A stretch of DNA of 64,000 nt from Abiotrophia sp938010525 (GCF_938010525.1 NZ_CALLVK010000023.1:62001-126000), one strand, 5' to 3'; positions 16,888-26,060 are shown, counted from the stretch's first letter. Notes: generated by a model not told the origin, from the sequence alone. Made by a program: numbers and translations.

Positions 16888-17235
16888 TTATTTTACACGG
16901 AGAATTTGCTGGCTATCCAAGAGGAAATCCAGGCCGGAGTCGCAGGCCATAAAACGGAAGTGGCCATTGCTTAAGAGGCCAGTGACATAAACACGGCGTT
17001 GGCCCAGTTGAATTTTGCCGGTCTTATCATAATATTCGTAGGTGAGCGTCAAGGCTTCTTGACTGACATAATGTTGGTGTAGACGCTCCAGAACATGGTC
17101 CATGGGCATAATAAAAGTTTGGACATTAGCATCTGAAGTCGGCGCTTGGAAGAAGGGTTGTAACAATTGGCGAGTTGCCTTGGAGACATTGCTGAAGAGG
17201 GCGGGCATTGCTTTAGTATTTAATGAGAGTTCCAT
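16888..17235 (-). CDS. Small SOS-controlled protein, possibly YolD-like
   Basis: A 115-residue protein lacking a signal peptide or membrane span. Its C-terminal half (LTLTYEYYDKTGKI, then RVYVTGLLSNGHFRFM and ILRVK) has the beta-rich pattern of YolD-like proteins, which commonly lie beside Y-family polymerase genes; the similarity is a pattern judgement and the N-terminal half is not recognised. The ATG at 17235 follows AAAGGA. Earlier in-frame ATGs up to 17334 lie upstream of, or within, a near-perfect promoter carrying two LexA boxes, so they are excluded. It stands alone between terminators, with no umuC/dinB next to it. Confidence 0.75.
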   Translation of the reverse strand: MELSLNTKAMPALFSNVSKATRQLLQPFFQAPTSDANVQTFIMPMDHVLERLHQHYVSQEALTLTYEYYDKTGKIQLGQRRVYVTGLLSNGHFRFMACDSGLDFLLDSQQILRVK

Positions 17236-17271
17236 GGGGGTCATCCTTTCTATGCGAAATAATGTTCTTGC

Positions 17272-17321
17272 GAACACCTGTTCTATACCTCTAGTATACG
17301 AACATGTGTTCATGATGTCAA
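17272..17321 (-). promoter_or_regulatory. SOS promoter with two LexA boxes
   Basis: On the minus strand TTGACA (complement of 17316-17321), a 17-base spacer and TATACT (complement of 17293-17298) form a near-consensus promoter. LexA box GAAC-ATGT-GTTC (17300-17311) fills the spacer, and a second box GAAC-ACCT-GTTC (17272-17283) lies just beyond the -10. Their centres are 28 bases apart. Confidence 0.85.
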
Positions 17322-17379
17322 GCATTTTTTTCAAGGTATGGAATAAGGAATGATTTTGCTATAAAAAACGGGATTGTTT

Positions 17380-17388
17380 TGGTATAAT
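17380..17388 (+). promoter_or_regulatory. Extended -10 promoter of the ntp operon
   Basis: TGG-TATAAT lies about 38 bases upstream of the ntpF start. It is the only promoter-like element seen ahead of the nine-gene V-ATPase operon. Confidence 0.6.
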
Positions 17389-17425
17389 AGTAGGCGTATC
17401 CGAGTTATAGGAGGTGCAATTAAGT

Positions 17426-17746
17426 GTGAATACAACCATGAAAGAAATGCAGGCTATCGAGCATGAAGCTGAAGCCTTAAGACGTGACTATCAAGAACAA
17501 GTAGCTGCCTTAGGCCAAGTGCGCGAGGAAGAGCTGGCAGAGGTAATCGCCCAGTTCGACCAAGTGACCCAAGGGCTAGTGGCAGAAGAAGAAGCCCAGT
17601 TAGAGGCACGCTATCAAGCCGCCCAAGAAGAATTAGCTTCAACCCAAGAGGCAACGCAAGCCTTGGTTGAGCAAGTCTTGGCTGGCCAGCGTGAACACTG
17701 GCTCCAACACATTTTGACAAAGGTGGTAGACAATTATGGCCGTTAG
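17426..17746 (+). CDS. ntpF: V-type ATPase peripheral stalk subunit (NtpF, subunit G/H)
   Basis: A 106-residue, almost fully helical and strongly charged protein that fits the peripheral stalk subunit pairing with NtpE in Enterococcus hirae-type V-ATPases. Sequence similarity in such coiled coils is weak, so the name rests mainly on being first in an ntpFIKECGABD order. The GTG at 17426 stands 11 bases after AGGAGG (17409-17414); an earlier in-frame GTG at 17414 overlaps that site, and an ATG at 17438 is too far away. The 3' end overlaps ntpI by 11 bases. Confidence 0.82.
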   Translation: MNTTMKEMQAIEHEAEALRRDYQEQVAALGQVREEELAEVIAQFDQVTQGLVAEEEAQLEARYQAAQEELASTQEATQALVEQVLAGQREHWLQHILTKVVDNYGR

Positions 17747-19718
17747 TCCAATGCAGAAGATTACCTTGGTAACAAGCAAGGCCCTTCTGCCGGAATTACT
17801 GACTGTCCTTCAAGAAGATGGCCAGGTCCATCTCAATAACCTCAAGGTATTGGACGATTGGCAAGACCTTGAAGCCAATGAGCGAGGGACGTCTACGCGG
17901 GAAGACGAGGCTGAAGCCGTCAATCTACTTCCCCAACTTCAGAAACGTCAGGAAAAGGTGCAAAAGGCGCTGACCCTCTATCAACAGCATTTGCCTAAGA
18001 AGGGTCTCGTAGCCTCGTTAACCGAGGGACTGCCAGAATTGACCTTCCAAGAATTGGAAGCCCAAGGACGTCAGTTCAATGAACAATTAGCTGTTAACCG
18101 AGCAAGTCAGCTCAATAAGCGACTCAAGGATTTAGAAAAAGAAGCTCAGACCTTGCAAGCGGACTTGGCCCTCTTGACCCAATGGCAAAAGCTAGATGTC
18201 TTACCTCAAGGAGGCCAAGACCATCAAGTGGTCAATGTGGCAATTGGGACCGTTCCGGCAGACAGTATTGATCGTTATTACAAGGCTTTAGCAGCTTTGC
18301 CAGACTTAGTGGTAAAACGAGTCTTCAGCAATCCTCAAGAAGTGGGGGTTGTGGTCTTCAGTCAGAAATTATCCAGTCAAGCAGACTTCTTGGATAGTTT
18401 GGCACCTGCTTCCTTCCAGGCATTAGAGTATCCTTTTGAGCGCCTGCCTCAGGAGCAACTGCCATTGACCTCTGAACGGCTCAAGACAGTGCAAGAAACC
18501 ATTCAAGCCATTCGCCAAGAGTTGACCCAGTCTCAAGAGACGGTAGACCAACTCAAAGTTCAATTAGATTACTTAGCCAACCATAGTTTGCGTGAGGCAG
18601 CGAGCCAAAATGCTGGGTTGACTGAACATTTAGCTGCGGTTGAAGGTTGGACGGAAACACGCGCGACGGCGCATTTACAAGAGACTCTCAAGCAAGCATT
18701 CAAAGGCTTAGTCGTTATGAAAGTTGCTGATGCCAAGGATGAAGAGCTAGACCAAGTACCAATTAAATTACGCAACCATCCTCTAGTGGCACCTTTTGAA
18801 TCGGTGACCCGGATGTATGCCTTGCCTAAGTATAATGAAGTCGACCCAACGCCTTTCTTGGCTCCATTCTATTGGACCTTCTTCGGGATGATGGTCGCCG
18901 ACTTGGGCTATGGTTTGCTGGTTATGTTAGCAACCGCCATCGGCCTCTGGTTGATTAAGGGACGAGAAAGCCTAAGAACAACCTGTAAGTTCTACTTCTC
19001 TCTAGGGCTATCCACTGCTATCTGGGGGGCTATTTATGGGTCAGCCTTTGGGTTTAACCTACCATTTAAATTGATTGATACCAATACAGATGTCACGACC
19101 ATCTTGCTGATTTCTGTTGGGTTAGGGTTCCTGCAAATCATGACTGGGCTCTTCCTCAATACCTATCAGAAAGCCAAACGACGTGACTTCCATGAAGCTT
19201 ATGCTAATGGTTTGGCTTGGATTTTCATTTTGCTAGGCTTAGTCGCTATGATTCTGGGGCCAATGATTCCAGGCGCAGCTTGGTTAGGCACAGTTGGTCA
19301 AATCCTAGCGATTGTCAATGCTATTGGGATTGTCCTCAGCTCCATCATCAAGGCTAAGAGCCTAGGGGGACTGGGTTCAGGTCTCTACAATCTCTATGGG
19401 ATTTCTGGTTACATTGGGGACTTTGTCTCTTATACACGTCTTATGGCCTTGGGCTTGTCAGGCGGGAGTATCGGGGCGGCCTTTAACACCATTGTGGCCT
19501 TTTTACCTGTGTGGGCGCGCTTTAGTATTGGGCTCTTGCTCTTTGTGCTCTTGCACGGCCTTAACATCTTCCTGTCCATGCTATCAGGATATGTCCACGG
19601 CGCTCGTTTGATGTTCGTCGAATTCTTCGGTAAGTTCTACGAAGGCGGCGGCCAACCATTCCAGCCCCTGGCACCAGTCAATCAAAACGTTCAAACAAAA
19701 GTAAAATCGGAGGAATAA
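17736..19718 (+). CDS. ntpI: V-type ATPase subunit I (a subunit)
   Basis: The membrane stator subunit that forms the ion half-channels against the c-ring. The N-terminal 330 residues are a charged coiled-coil arm (for example TVQETIQAIRQELTQSQETV); the C-terminal half holds about seven membrane spans, with PFYWTFFGMMVADLGYGLLV and the DFVSYTRLMALGLSGGSIG block carrying the conserved Arg. Its 660 residues match E. hirae NtpI. The ATG lies inside the end of ntpF, indicating translational coupling. Confidence 0.95.
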   Translation: MAVSPMQKITLVTSKALLPELLTVLQEDGQVHLNNLKVLDDWQDLEANERGTSTREDEAEAVNLLPQLQKRQEKVQKALTLYQQHLPKKGLVASLTEGLPELTFQELEAQGRQFNEQLAVNRASQLNKRLKDLEKEAQTLQADLALLTQWQKLDVLPQGGQDHQVVNVAIGTVPADSIDRYYKALAALPDLVVKRVFSNPQEVGVVVFSQKLSSQADFLDSLAPASFQALEYPFERLPQEQLPLTSERLKTVQETIQAIRQELTQSQETVDQLKVQLDYLANHSLREAASQNAGLTEHLAAVEGWTETRATAHLQETLKQAFKGLVVMKVADAKDEELDQVPIKLRNHPLVAPFESVTRMYALPKYNEVDPTPFLAPFYWTFFGMMVADLGYGLLVMLATAIGLWLIKGRESLRTTCKFYFSLGLSTAIWGAIYGSAFGFNLPFKLIDTNTDVTTILLISVGLGFLQIMTGLFLNTYQKAKRRDFHEAYANGLAWIFILLGLVAMILGPMIPGAAWLGTVGQILAIVNAIGIVLSSIIKAKSLGGLGSGLYNLYGISGYIGDFVSYTRLMALGLSGGSIGAAFNTIVAFLPVWARFSIGLLLFVLLHGLNIFLSMLSGYVHGARLMFVEFFGKFYEGGGQPFQPLAPVNQNVQTKVKSEE

Positions 19719-19722
19719 TTAC

Positions 19723-20202
19723 ATGGAACATTTAGCTGCATACTTTACAGAATACGGGGGCGCCTTCTTTGCTGGCTTAGCCATCGCTATCGCTGTTATC
19801 TTTAGTGGGATGGGCTCTTCACGTGGGGTCGGGACTGCCGGTCAAGCCGCAGCCGCTTTATTGAAAGAAGAACCAGATAAATTCGCCCAAGCCTTAATCT
19901 TACAACTCTTGCCTGGTACCCAAGGCCTTTACGGCTTCGTTATCGGCTTCTTCATCCTCTTGCGTATGTCTGCTGGGGTTAGTCTAGCAACTGGTTTGGC
20001 CTATGTTTTCGTAGCCTTGCCAGTAGGGGTAGTGGGTTACTTCTCTGCTAAGTACCAAGGGAATGTGGCGACTGCAGGTCTTCAAATCTTAGCAAAACGT
20101 CCTGAACATGTCATGAAAGGGGTCATCTTAGCGGCCATGGTAGAAACCTACGCGATTTTGGCCTTCGTTGTATCCTTCATGCTCTTAACCAACGTTCAAT
20201 AG
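19723..20202 (+). CDS. ntpK: V-type ATPase proteolipid subunit K, Na+-type ligands
   Basis: A 159-residue, four-span proteolipid that forms the rotating membrane ring. Ion-binding residues known from E. hirae NtpK (L61, T64, Q65, Q110, E139) are all present here two positions later: L63, T66 and Q67 in LLPGTQGLYGF, Q112 in YQGNV, and E141 in AAMVETYAIL. This argues for Na+ rather than H+ transport. Only the fourth span holds the acidic residue, as in a duplicated c subunit. ATG follows GGAGGAATAATTAC, four bases after the ntpI stop. Confidence 0.96.
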   Translation: MEHLAAYFTEYGGAFFAGLAIAIAVIFSGMGSSRGVGTAGQAAAALLKEEPDKFAQALILQLLPGTQGLYGFVIGFFILLRMSAGVSLATGLAYVFVALPVGVVGYFSAKYQGNVATAGLQILAKRPEHVMKGVILAAMVETYAILAFVVSFMLLTNVQ

Positions 20203-20224
20203 ACGCTGGGGAGGAGGTCCTAAT

Positions 20225-20803
20225 ATGAGTGAAATGGAATCCTTGCGTCAAGCTATCTTGGCGCAGGTGACAGAAGAAGGAGAGGCCTTGCTCAGACGGG
20301 CGCGTCATGAACACCATGACTTGCTAGAAAAGGCTGAAGCACAAGCAATGGCGGAACGTGATCGCCATCGCCAACAGGCCTTGAATCAGGTGCGTAGTCG
20401 CTACCAACAAAAATTACAACAAGTAGATTATCAGAAACGTCAAGCTAAATTGACTGCCAAACAAAAAGTCTTAACAGAACTTTTCACTGAAGCTTTGGCT
20501 CGGATGGAAGCCTGGGACAGCCAGCAAATCTGGCAGTTCATGGAACCTATCCTCAACCAATTTACTGGCCAAGCCTTCGAATTAGCGCTAGGTGAAGACA
20601 CACAAGCTAAGTTCAGCCAAGACCAATTGGATCAACTACAAGCACGTTATCCAGATATGGCTCTGCGGGTGCCTTTACGCCATGAAACGGGCTTTGTCAT
20701 CACCCTAGGTCGGATTGAATACAACTATCTCTTCCGCGAATTGTTAACCGCTATCTATGAAGAGGAAGGCTATCAAATTGCCAATCAAATTTTTGCTGAC
20801 TAA
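20225..20803 (+). CDS. ntpE: V-type ATPase subunit E
   Basis: Peripheral stalk subunit of 192 residues. The N-terminal 80 residues are a charged helix rich in Gln, Arg and Glu; the C-terminal part (about 105-190) is the globular domain that binds the catalytic head, ending in a typical EYNYLFRELLTAIYEEEGY segment. ATG follows GGGGAGGAGG. Its position between K and C matches the E. hirae operon. Confidence 0.92.
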   Translation: MSEMESLRQAILAQVTEEGEALLRRARHEHHDLLEKAEAQAMAERDRHRQQALNQVRSRYQQKLQQVDYQKRQAKLTAKQKVLTELFTEALARMEAWDSQQIWQFMEPILNQFTGQAFELALGEDTQAKFSQDQLDQLQARYPDMALRVPLRHETGFVITLGRIEYNYLFRELLTAIYEEEGYQIANQIFAD

Positions 20804-20818
20804 AAAGGAGGCTAGGAC

Positions 20819-21832
20819 ATGACGGTTCATGACTATTCTCAACTGAATACAGCCATTAGTGTCAAGGAACAAAGCTTCCTCAGTCGGGCTAACCTAGTCC
20901 AACTGTTGAATGCTGTCGATGATGAACAGCTAGCTCTTTATCTAGAAGGCACACCTTACAGTGTTCCTTTGGCCGAGATTGGGCAACACGATGTCTTAGA
21001 CCAAACTATTATGAAGGCGCTGGCGGCGGACTATGATTTTGCTTACCAACAATGTCCAGACCCAAATCTGGTCAATGTTTTTGGGCTCAAGTATGTCTAC
21101 CATAACCTTAAGCTCTTCCTGAAAATGCGGGCCATTGGTCGTGACTTGTCACATCTTTTGATTCCTATTGGCCCCTATCCCTTGGAGGCGCTCAAACACT
21201 TGAGCCTGACCCTAGAGTCTGACCTATGTGATCCCTTGATTGTGGAAGAAGTGGCTCAGACTTGGTCAGAGTATAAGGACTATGAGAACACGGTCGCCAT
21301 TGATATGGGGATGGATTCAGCCTATTTCCGTCATTTGCGGGTCATTGCTGATCAAAGCGACTTGCCGCTCTTACAAGAATTAGTGGATGCCAAGATTGAC
21401 TTTTTTAATGCCATTACGGCCTTACGAGCCTTGGCTCAAGACAAGCCAAACAGTTTTGCCTATCAATTGATGTCTCGTAAGGGGACCAAGCGACCTAAGG
21501 AAATCTTGCATTTGGCTAAAGACGGCCAGCTAGCAAGTTGGTTTAATGCCTTTAATGCCTTGCCCTATACCAAGGTTTTTGATTCCTATGTCCAAGCTAT
21601 GCAATCAGGCAAGATTCAAGCCAGTCAGATGGAACAACTTCAAGATCTCTACTTGACGCACTTAGTCAATAGTGCCTCCCTAGATGCCTTGTCTGGCGGA
21701 CAGATTTTGCGTTATTTGAATGGGCGTGAGATGGAAGCAGTCAATCTGCGTCTGATTCTCCTTGGTCGAGCCAATGGCATTGTCAAAGAAGCCATCGAAG
21801 AAAGGATGCGACTGGGTTATCATGACAACTAA
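20819..21832 (+). CDS. ntpC: V-type ATPase subunit C (d subunit)
   Basis: The 337-residue funnel-shaped subunit that links the central stalk to the proteolipid ring. It is mostly helical, with the YDYENT-like centre (EYKDYENTVAIDMGMDSAYF) and the conserved FFNAITALRAL segment of AtpC/NtpC. ATG follows AAAGGAGG. The end overlaps ntpG by 11 bases. Confidence 0.93.
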   Translation: MTVHDYSQLNTAISVKEQSFLSRANLVQLLNAVDDEQLALYLEGTPYSVPLAEIGQHDVLDQTIMKALAADYDFAYQQCPDPNLVNVFGLKYVYHNLKLFLKMRAIGRDLSHLLIPIGPYPLEALKHLSLTLESDLCDPLIVEEVAQTWSEYKDYENTVAIDMGMDSAYFRHLRVIADQSDLPLLQELVDAKIDFFNAITALRALAQDKPNSFAYQLMSRKGTKRPKEILHLAKDGQLASWFNAFNALPYTKVFDSYVQAMQSGKIQASQMEQLQDLYLTHLVNSASLDALSGGQILRYLNGREMEAVNLRLILLGRANGIVKEAIEERMRLGYHDN

Positions 21833-22142
21833 ATCTTACAAAATTGCCGTAGTCGGCAACCATGATGCCATTCTGCCTTTTCAAATGATTGGGTTTGACA
21901 TTTATCCTGTTCGCCAAGTAGAGGGACTGGGTCGCCTATTGGCGCAGCTAGCTAAGGATAACTACGGCATTATTTACCTGACAGAAGATTATGCTCAAGA
22001 AATTCCAGAAGTTCTGGCATATTACCAAGGACTCGTGACACCGGCTGTTATTCTGATTCCAACCCATAAGGGGAGCCTAGGGATCGGCAAGCAACAGATT
22101 CAAGACAATGTTGAAAAAGCAGTCGGCCAAAATATCTTGTAA
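21822..22142 (+). CDS. ntpG: V-type ATPase subunit F (NtpG)
   Basis: A 106-residue central stalk subunit with a small alpha/beta fold: KIAVVGNHDAILPFQMIGFD at the start and IIYLTEDYAQEIPE in the middle are typical. The ATG at 21822 overlaps the end of ntpC; an in-frame ATG at 21762 would lie deep inside ntpC and gives residues foreign to the family. NtpD and NtpG form the rotor in related enzymes. Confidence 0.92.
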   Translation: MTTKSYKIAVVGNHDAILPFQMIGFDIYPVRQVEGLGRLLAQLAKDNYGIIYLTEDYAQEIPEVLAYYQGLVTPAVILIPTHKGSLGIGKQQIQDNVEKAVGQNIL

Positions 22143-22155
22143 AGGAGGGGTTTGC

Positions 22156-23943
22156 TTGAAAGAAGGAAAAATTATTAAAGTATCAGGCCCTTTAGTGGTC
22201 GCTGATGGAATGGAAGAAGCCAATATTCAAGACATTTGCCGCGTTGGGCATCTGGGCTTAATTGGTGAAATTATCGAGATGCGGGGCGACCAAGCCTCCA
22301 TCCAAGTCTATGAAGAAACGTCGGGCTTAGGCCCAGGTGAGCCAGTAGCTTCAACTGGTTTGCCCCTGTCTGTTGAGCTAGGTCCTGGTATGATGTCTCA
22401 GATGTTTGACGGGATTCAACGGCCCCTAGAGCGTTTCCGTAGCCAAACAGAAAGTGACTATCTTATTCGTGGGGTAGCTCTTCCTGTCTTAGACCGTGAA
22501 CGCAGCTGGCATTTTATCCCTCAAGTTCAAGTTGGGGAAGCTATTAAAGCCGGTCAAATTCTAGGTTATGTTCAAGAAACAGATTTAATCCAGCACCGTA
22601 TCATGGTGCCGAATGGCATTTCAGGGCGCTTGACGGCCATTGAAGAAGGTGACTATCGGGTGACGGACACCGTCTACCAAATTGAGGGTAAAGACGGCCA
22701 AGTCTTCCAAGGTACCTTGATGCAAAAATGGCCAGTTCGTAAGGGACGTCCTTTTGCCCGTAAGTTGATTCCGGTCGAACCGATGATTACGGGTCAGCGG
22801 GTAATCGATACCTTCTTCCCTGTAACCAAAGGGGGAGCGGCGGCTGTTCCAGGACCATTCGGGGCCGGTAAAACAGTGGTGCAACACCAAATCGCTAAGT
22901 TTGCTAACGTGGACATCGTCGTTTATGTTGGTTGCGGTGAACGCGGGAATGAGATGACGGACGTCTTGAACGAATTCCCAGAATTGATTGACCCAGCGAG
23001 TGGTAAGTCCATCATGGAACGGACCATTCTGATTGCCAATACTTCCAACATGCCGGTGGCGGCGCGTGAGGCCTCTATTTATACAGGGATTACCATTGCC
23101 GAATACTTCCGTGACATGGGGTATTCCGTTGCCATTATGGCGGATTCTACTTCTCGTTGGGCCGAAGCCTTGCGGGAAATGTCCGGTCGTCTGGAGGAAA
23201 TGCCAGGGGATGAAGGTTACCCAGCTTATCTAGGGAGCCGAATCGCAGAATACTATGAACGGGCAGGTCGTGTAGAGGTCTTAGGTTCTGGCCTAGAAGG
23301 GACCATCACCGCTATCGGGGCCGTTTCGCCTCCAGGTGGGGATATTTCCGAGCCAGTTACCCAAAACACCTTACGTATTGTTAAAGTCTTCTGGGGCTTA
23401 GATGCTGGTTTGGCGCAACGTCGTCACTTCCCTTCTATTAACTGGTTGAACTCTTACTCGCTCTATAGTGATGAAGTGGGGCAATATATTGACCAAACAC
23501 AGCAAGTCGATTGGGCTGCTAAGGTCACCAAGGCTATGAACCTGCTCCAAGAAGAGAGTGAATTGGAAGAAATCGTGCGTTTAGTTGGGGTAGATTCTCT
23601 ATCGCCAAAAGACCGCATGACCCTCAATACGGCGCGGATGATTCGGGAAGATTTCTTGCAACAGAACGCTTTTGATGAAGTCGATACCTATACATCTTTT
23701 GCTAAGCAATATGCTATGTTGACCAATATTCTGCGCTTCCACGAAGCGGCGCAAGAAGCCTTGGTTTTAGGTGCTTATTTCCATGAAATCATGTCCGGTA
23801 CCGTTGATTTACGGGACCGTATTGCCCGGAGCAAGTTTATTCCTGAAACGGAGCTAGATCGTATTAAGGCTCTAGCCCAAGAAATTGACTCAAGCATCCA
23901 TCAAATCTTAGCCCAAGGAGGTGAACTCGATGGCAGTCATTAA
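22156..23943 (+). CDS. ntpA: V-type ATPase catalytic subunit A
   Basis: The nucleotide-hydrolysing subunit of the V1 head, 595 residues. It has the N-terminal KIIKVSGPLV barrel start, the A-subunit-specific insert before the ATPase core, Walker A GPFGAGKT at about 233-240, and the MADSTSRWAEALREMSGR block. It starts with TTG, which follows AAAGGAGGGG by five bases; this gives the usual MxEGKII N-terminus. An in-frame ATG at 22108 lies inside ntpG. The 3' end overlaps ntpB by 14 bases. Confidence 0.97.
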   Translation: MKEGKIIKVSGPLVVADGMEEANIQDICRVGHLGLIGEIIEMRGDQASIQVYEETSGLGPGEPVASTGLPLSVELGPGMMSQMFDGIQRPLERFRSQTESDYLIRGVALPVLDRERSWHFIPQVQVGEAIKAGQILGYVQETDLIQHRIMVPNGISGRLTAIEEGDYRVTDTVYQIEGKDGQVFQGTLMQKWPVRKGRPFARKLIPVEPMITGQRVIDTFFPVTKGGAAAVPGPFGAGKTVVQHQIAKFANVDIVVYVGCGERGNEMTDVLNEFPELIDPASGKSIMERTILIANTSNMPVAAREASIYTGITIAEYFRDMGYSVAIMADSTSRWAEALREMSGRLEEMPGDEGYPAYLGSRIAEYYERAGRVEVLGSGLEGTITAIGAVSPPGGDISEPVTQNTLRIVKVFWGLDAGLAQRRHFPSINWLNSYSLYSDEVGQYIDQTQQVDWAAKVTKAMNLLQEESELEEIVRLVGVDSLSPKDRMTLNTARMIREDFLQQNAFDEVDTYTSFAKQYAMLTNILRFHEAAQEALVLGAYFHEIMSGTVDLRDRIARSKFIPETELDRIKALAQEIDSSIHQILAQGGELDGSH

Positions 23944-25312
23944 AGAATACCGCACGGTCAGTGAAGTAGTAGGCCCCTTAATGTTGGTTGAAGACGTCCA
24001 AGGAGTTCGCTTTAACGAATTGGTGGAAATCCGCCTACATAATGGTGAGTTCCGCCAAGGGCAAGTCTTGGAAGTCCAAGAAGACAAAGCCTTGGTCCAA
24101 CTCTTTGAAGGTTCGGCTGGTATTAACCTAGCTAGCGCCAAGGTTCGCTTTACTGGTAAGCCCCTGCATTTAGGGGTTTCGGAAGACATGGTCGGCCGTG
24201 TCTTCAACGGCATGGGGGAAGCCATCGACGGTGGCCCAGACCTCATTCCTGAACAGTACCTCGATATTGATGGTCAAGCCATTAACCCGGTTGCACGGGA
24301 CTATCCGGATGAATTTATTCAGACGGGTATTTCGGCTATTGACCACCTCAACACCTTGGTTCGGGGGCAGAAATTACCTGTCTTCTCAGGTTCAGGTCTG
24401 CCTCATAAGGAGTTAGCTGCACAGATTGCCCGTCAAGCAACCGTACTTAACTCAGATGAAAACTTCGCCGTAGTCTTTGCTGCTATGGGGATTACCTTTG
24501 AAGAAGCGGAATTCTTTATGAATGACCTGCGTGAAACAGGTGCTATGGACCGTTCCGTCCTCTTCATCAACTTAGCCAATGACCCAGCTATCGAGCGGAT
24601 TGCCACTCCTCGGATTGCCCTGACGACAGCAGAATACTTGGCTTATGAGAAGGATATGCACGTTCTGGTTATTATGACCGACATGACCAACTACTGTGAA
24701 GCCTTGCGTGAAGTTTCGGCAGCACGTCGGGAAGTGCCAGGTCGTCGTGGTTATCCAGGTTACCTCTATACCAACCTATCTACCCTCTACGAACGTGCTG
24801 GGCGGATTATTGGCAAGAAGGGTTCTGTCACCCAAATTCCTATTCTGACCATGCCAGAAGATGACATTACCCATCCAATTCCTGACTTGACCGGTTATAT
24901 CACCGAAGGTCAAATTATCCTGTCACGGGACCTCTATAATAGTGGTTACCGGCCACCAATTAACGTGCTCCCATCCTTATCCCGTCTTAAAGATAAGGGG
25001 TCAGGTGAAGGTAAGACCCGTTACGACCATGCGCCGACCATGAACCAGCTCTTTGCAGCTTATGCGACTGGTAAGCAGGCTAAGGAATTAGCCGTCGTTT
25101 TAGGCGAGTCTGCCCTGTCGGAAGTGGACCGTAAATACATTGAGTTTACCAACCGTTTTGAAGAAGAGTATATCAACCAAGGTTTCTATACTAACCGCTC
25201 AATCCAAGAGACCTTAGACCTCGGTTGGGAATTGCTCTCCATCTTGCCACGGACAGAACTCAAACGGATTAAGGATGATATGTTGGATACCTTCCTTAAA
25301 CCAGCAGAATAG
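23930..25312 (+). CDS. ntpB: V-type ATPase subunit B
   Basis: The non-catalytic nucleotide-site subunit of the V1 head, 460 residues. It shows GTSGSGLPHKELA-like sequence (FSGSGLPHKEL) in place of Walker A, as expected for this subunit, plus the FEEAEFFMNDL and GRRGYPGYLYTNLSTLYERAG blocks. ATG follows AAGGAGGTG within the end of ntpA; the in-frame GTG at 23921 lies in the ribosome-binding site. Confidence 0.97.
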   Translation: MAVIKEYRTVSEVVGPLMLVEDVQGVRFNELVEIRLHNGEFRQGQVLEVQEDKALVQLFEGSAGINLASAKVRFTGKPLHLGVSEDMVGRVFNGMGEAIDGGPDLIPEQYLDIDGQAINPVARDYPDEFIQTGISAIDHLNTLVRGQKLPVFSGSGLPHKELAAQIARQATVLNSDENFAVVFAAMGITFEEAEFFMNDLRETGAMDRSVLFINLANDPAIERIATPRIALTTAEYLAYEKDMHVLVIMTDMTNYCEALREVSAARREVPGRRGYPGYLYTNLSTLYERAGRIIGKKGSVTQIPILTMPEDDITHPIPDLTGYITEGQIILSRDLYNSGYRPPINVLPSLSRLKDKGSGEGKTRYDHAPTMNQLFAAYATGKQAKELAVVLGESALSEVDRKYIEFTNRFEEEYINQGFYTNRSIQETLDLGWELLSILPRTELKRIKDDMLDTFLKPAE

Positions 25313-25323
25313 GGGGATGGAAG

Positions 25324-25947
25324 ATGGCGCGCTTAGATGTCAAACCGACCCGGATGGAACTTAATAACCTCAAGGATCGTCTGAAAATCGCCAGTCGTGG
25401 CCACAAGCTCCTCAAGGATAAGCGGGATGAATTGATGAGACAGTTCATTGAATTAATCCGGCAGAACAACCAACTTCGCCAGAAGGTGGAAGAGAACTTA
25501 GTTGAAGGCATGCAAGACTTCGTATTGGCTAAGTCCGTCGAGAGTGATGCTATGGTGCAGGAACTCTTTGCTGTACCATCCAAGGAAGTGGCCCTGCAAA
25601 TTCGTCAGGACTCCATCATGAGTGTGGCGGTGCCTAAGCTCTTCGCAGATGTCAAGGAAGCGGCTAATGCTAGCGAAGTACCTTACTCCTATGTCGGGTC
25701 CAACAGCGAAATGGACCAGGCCATTGGCTCGATTACGGCCTCCCTAGACGACCTCTTGAAGTTAGCGGAAATCGAGAAGACTTGCCAACTCATGGCAGAT
25801 GAGATTGAAAAAACACGTCGCCGCGTTAATGGTTTAGAGTATCAGATTATTCCGCAGTTAGAAGAGACTATTTACTATATCGAAATGAAGCTTGAAGAAG
25901 CCGAACGGGCCAACCTGATTCGGATGATGAAAGTGAAAAATATGTAA
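25324..25947 (+). CDS. ntpD: V-type ATPase subunit D
   Basis: The central rotor axle, 207 residues, with long N- and C-terminal helices. The start (RLDVKPTRMELNNLKDRL) and the RRVNGLEYQIIPQLEETI segment near 158-176 are diagnostic. It closes the operon: no ntpH or ntpJ homologue follows, unlike E. hirae, and a strong terminator begins five bases after the stop. Confidence 0.96.
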   Translation: MARLDVKPTRMELNNLKDRLKIASRGHKLLKDKRDELMRQFIELIRQNNQLRQKVEENLVEGMQDFVLAKSVESDAMVQELFAVPSKEVALQIRQDSIMSVAVPKLFADVKEAANASEVPYSYVGSNSEMDQAIGSITASLDDLLKLAEIEKTCQLMADEIEKTRRRVNGLEYQIIPQLEETIYYIEMKLEEAERANLIRMMKVKNM

Positions 25948-25951
25948 GCCT

Positions 25952-25982
25952 AAGAGGCTGGGAACCATCCCGGCCTCTTTTA
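25952..25982 (+). terminator. ntp operon terminator
   Basis: A 12-bp stem with one wobble pair (25952-25963 with 25968-25979), loop ACCA, then T-rich sequence. The stem sequence AGAGGCTGGGA recurs after glpF. Confidence 0.88.
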
Positions 25983-26060
25983 TCGTGTGTAGACTTGGAC
26001 ACATATTTTTAAAGATTTCCTTATCGCCAGAGGTCATCCATTTAGTTTGATGGGTATTTG

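Noticed and set aside
17236..17334. Longer N-terminus for the LexA-controlled gene, starting at 17334
   Set aside because: The added codons cover the -35, -10 and both LexA boxes, and no ribosome-binding site precedes that ATG.
23915..23929. GTG at 23921 as the ntpB start
   Set aside because: It lies inside the AAGGAGGTG ribosome-binding site, whereas ATG at 23930 is correctly spaced and gives the family N-terminus.
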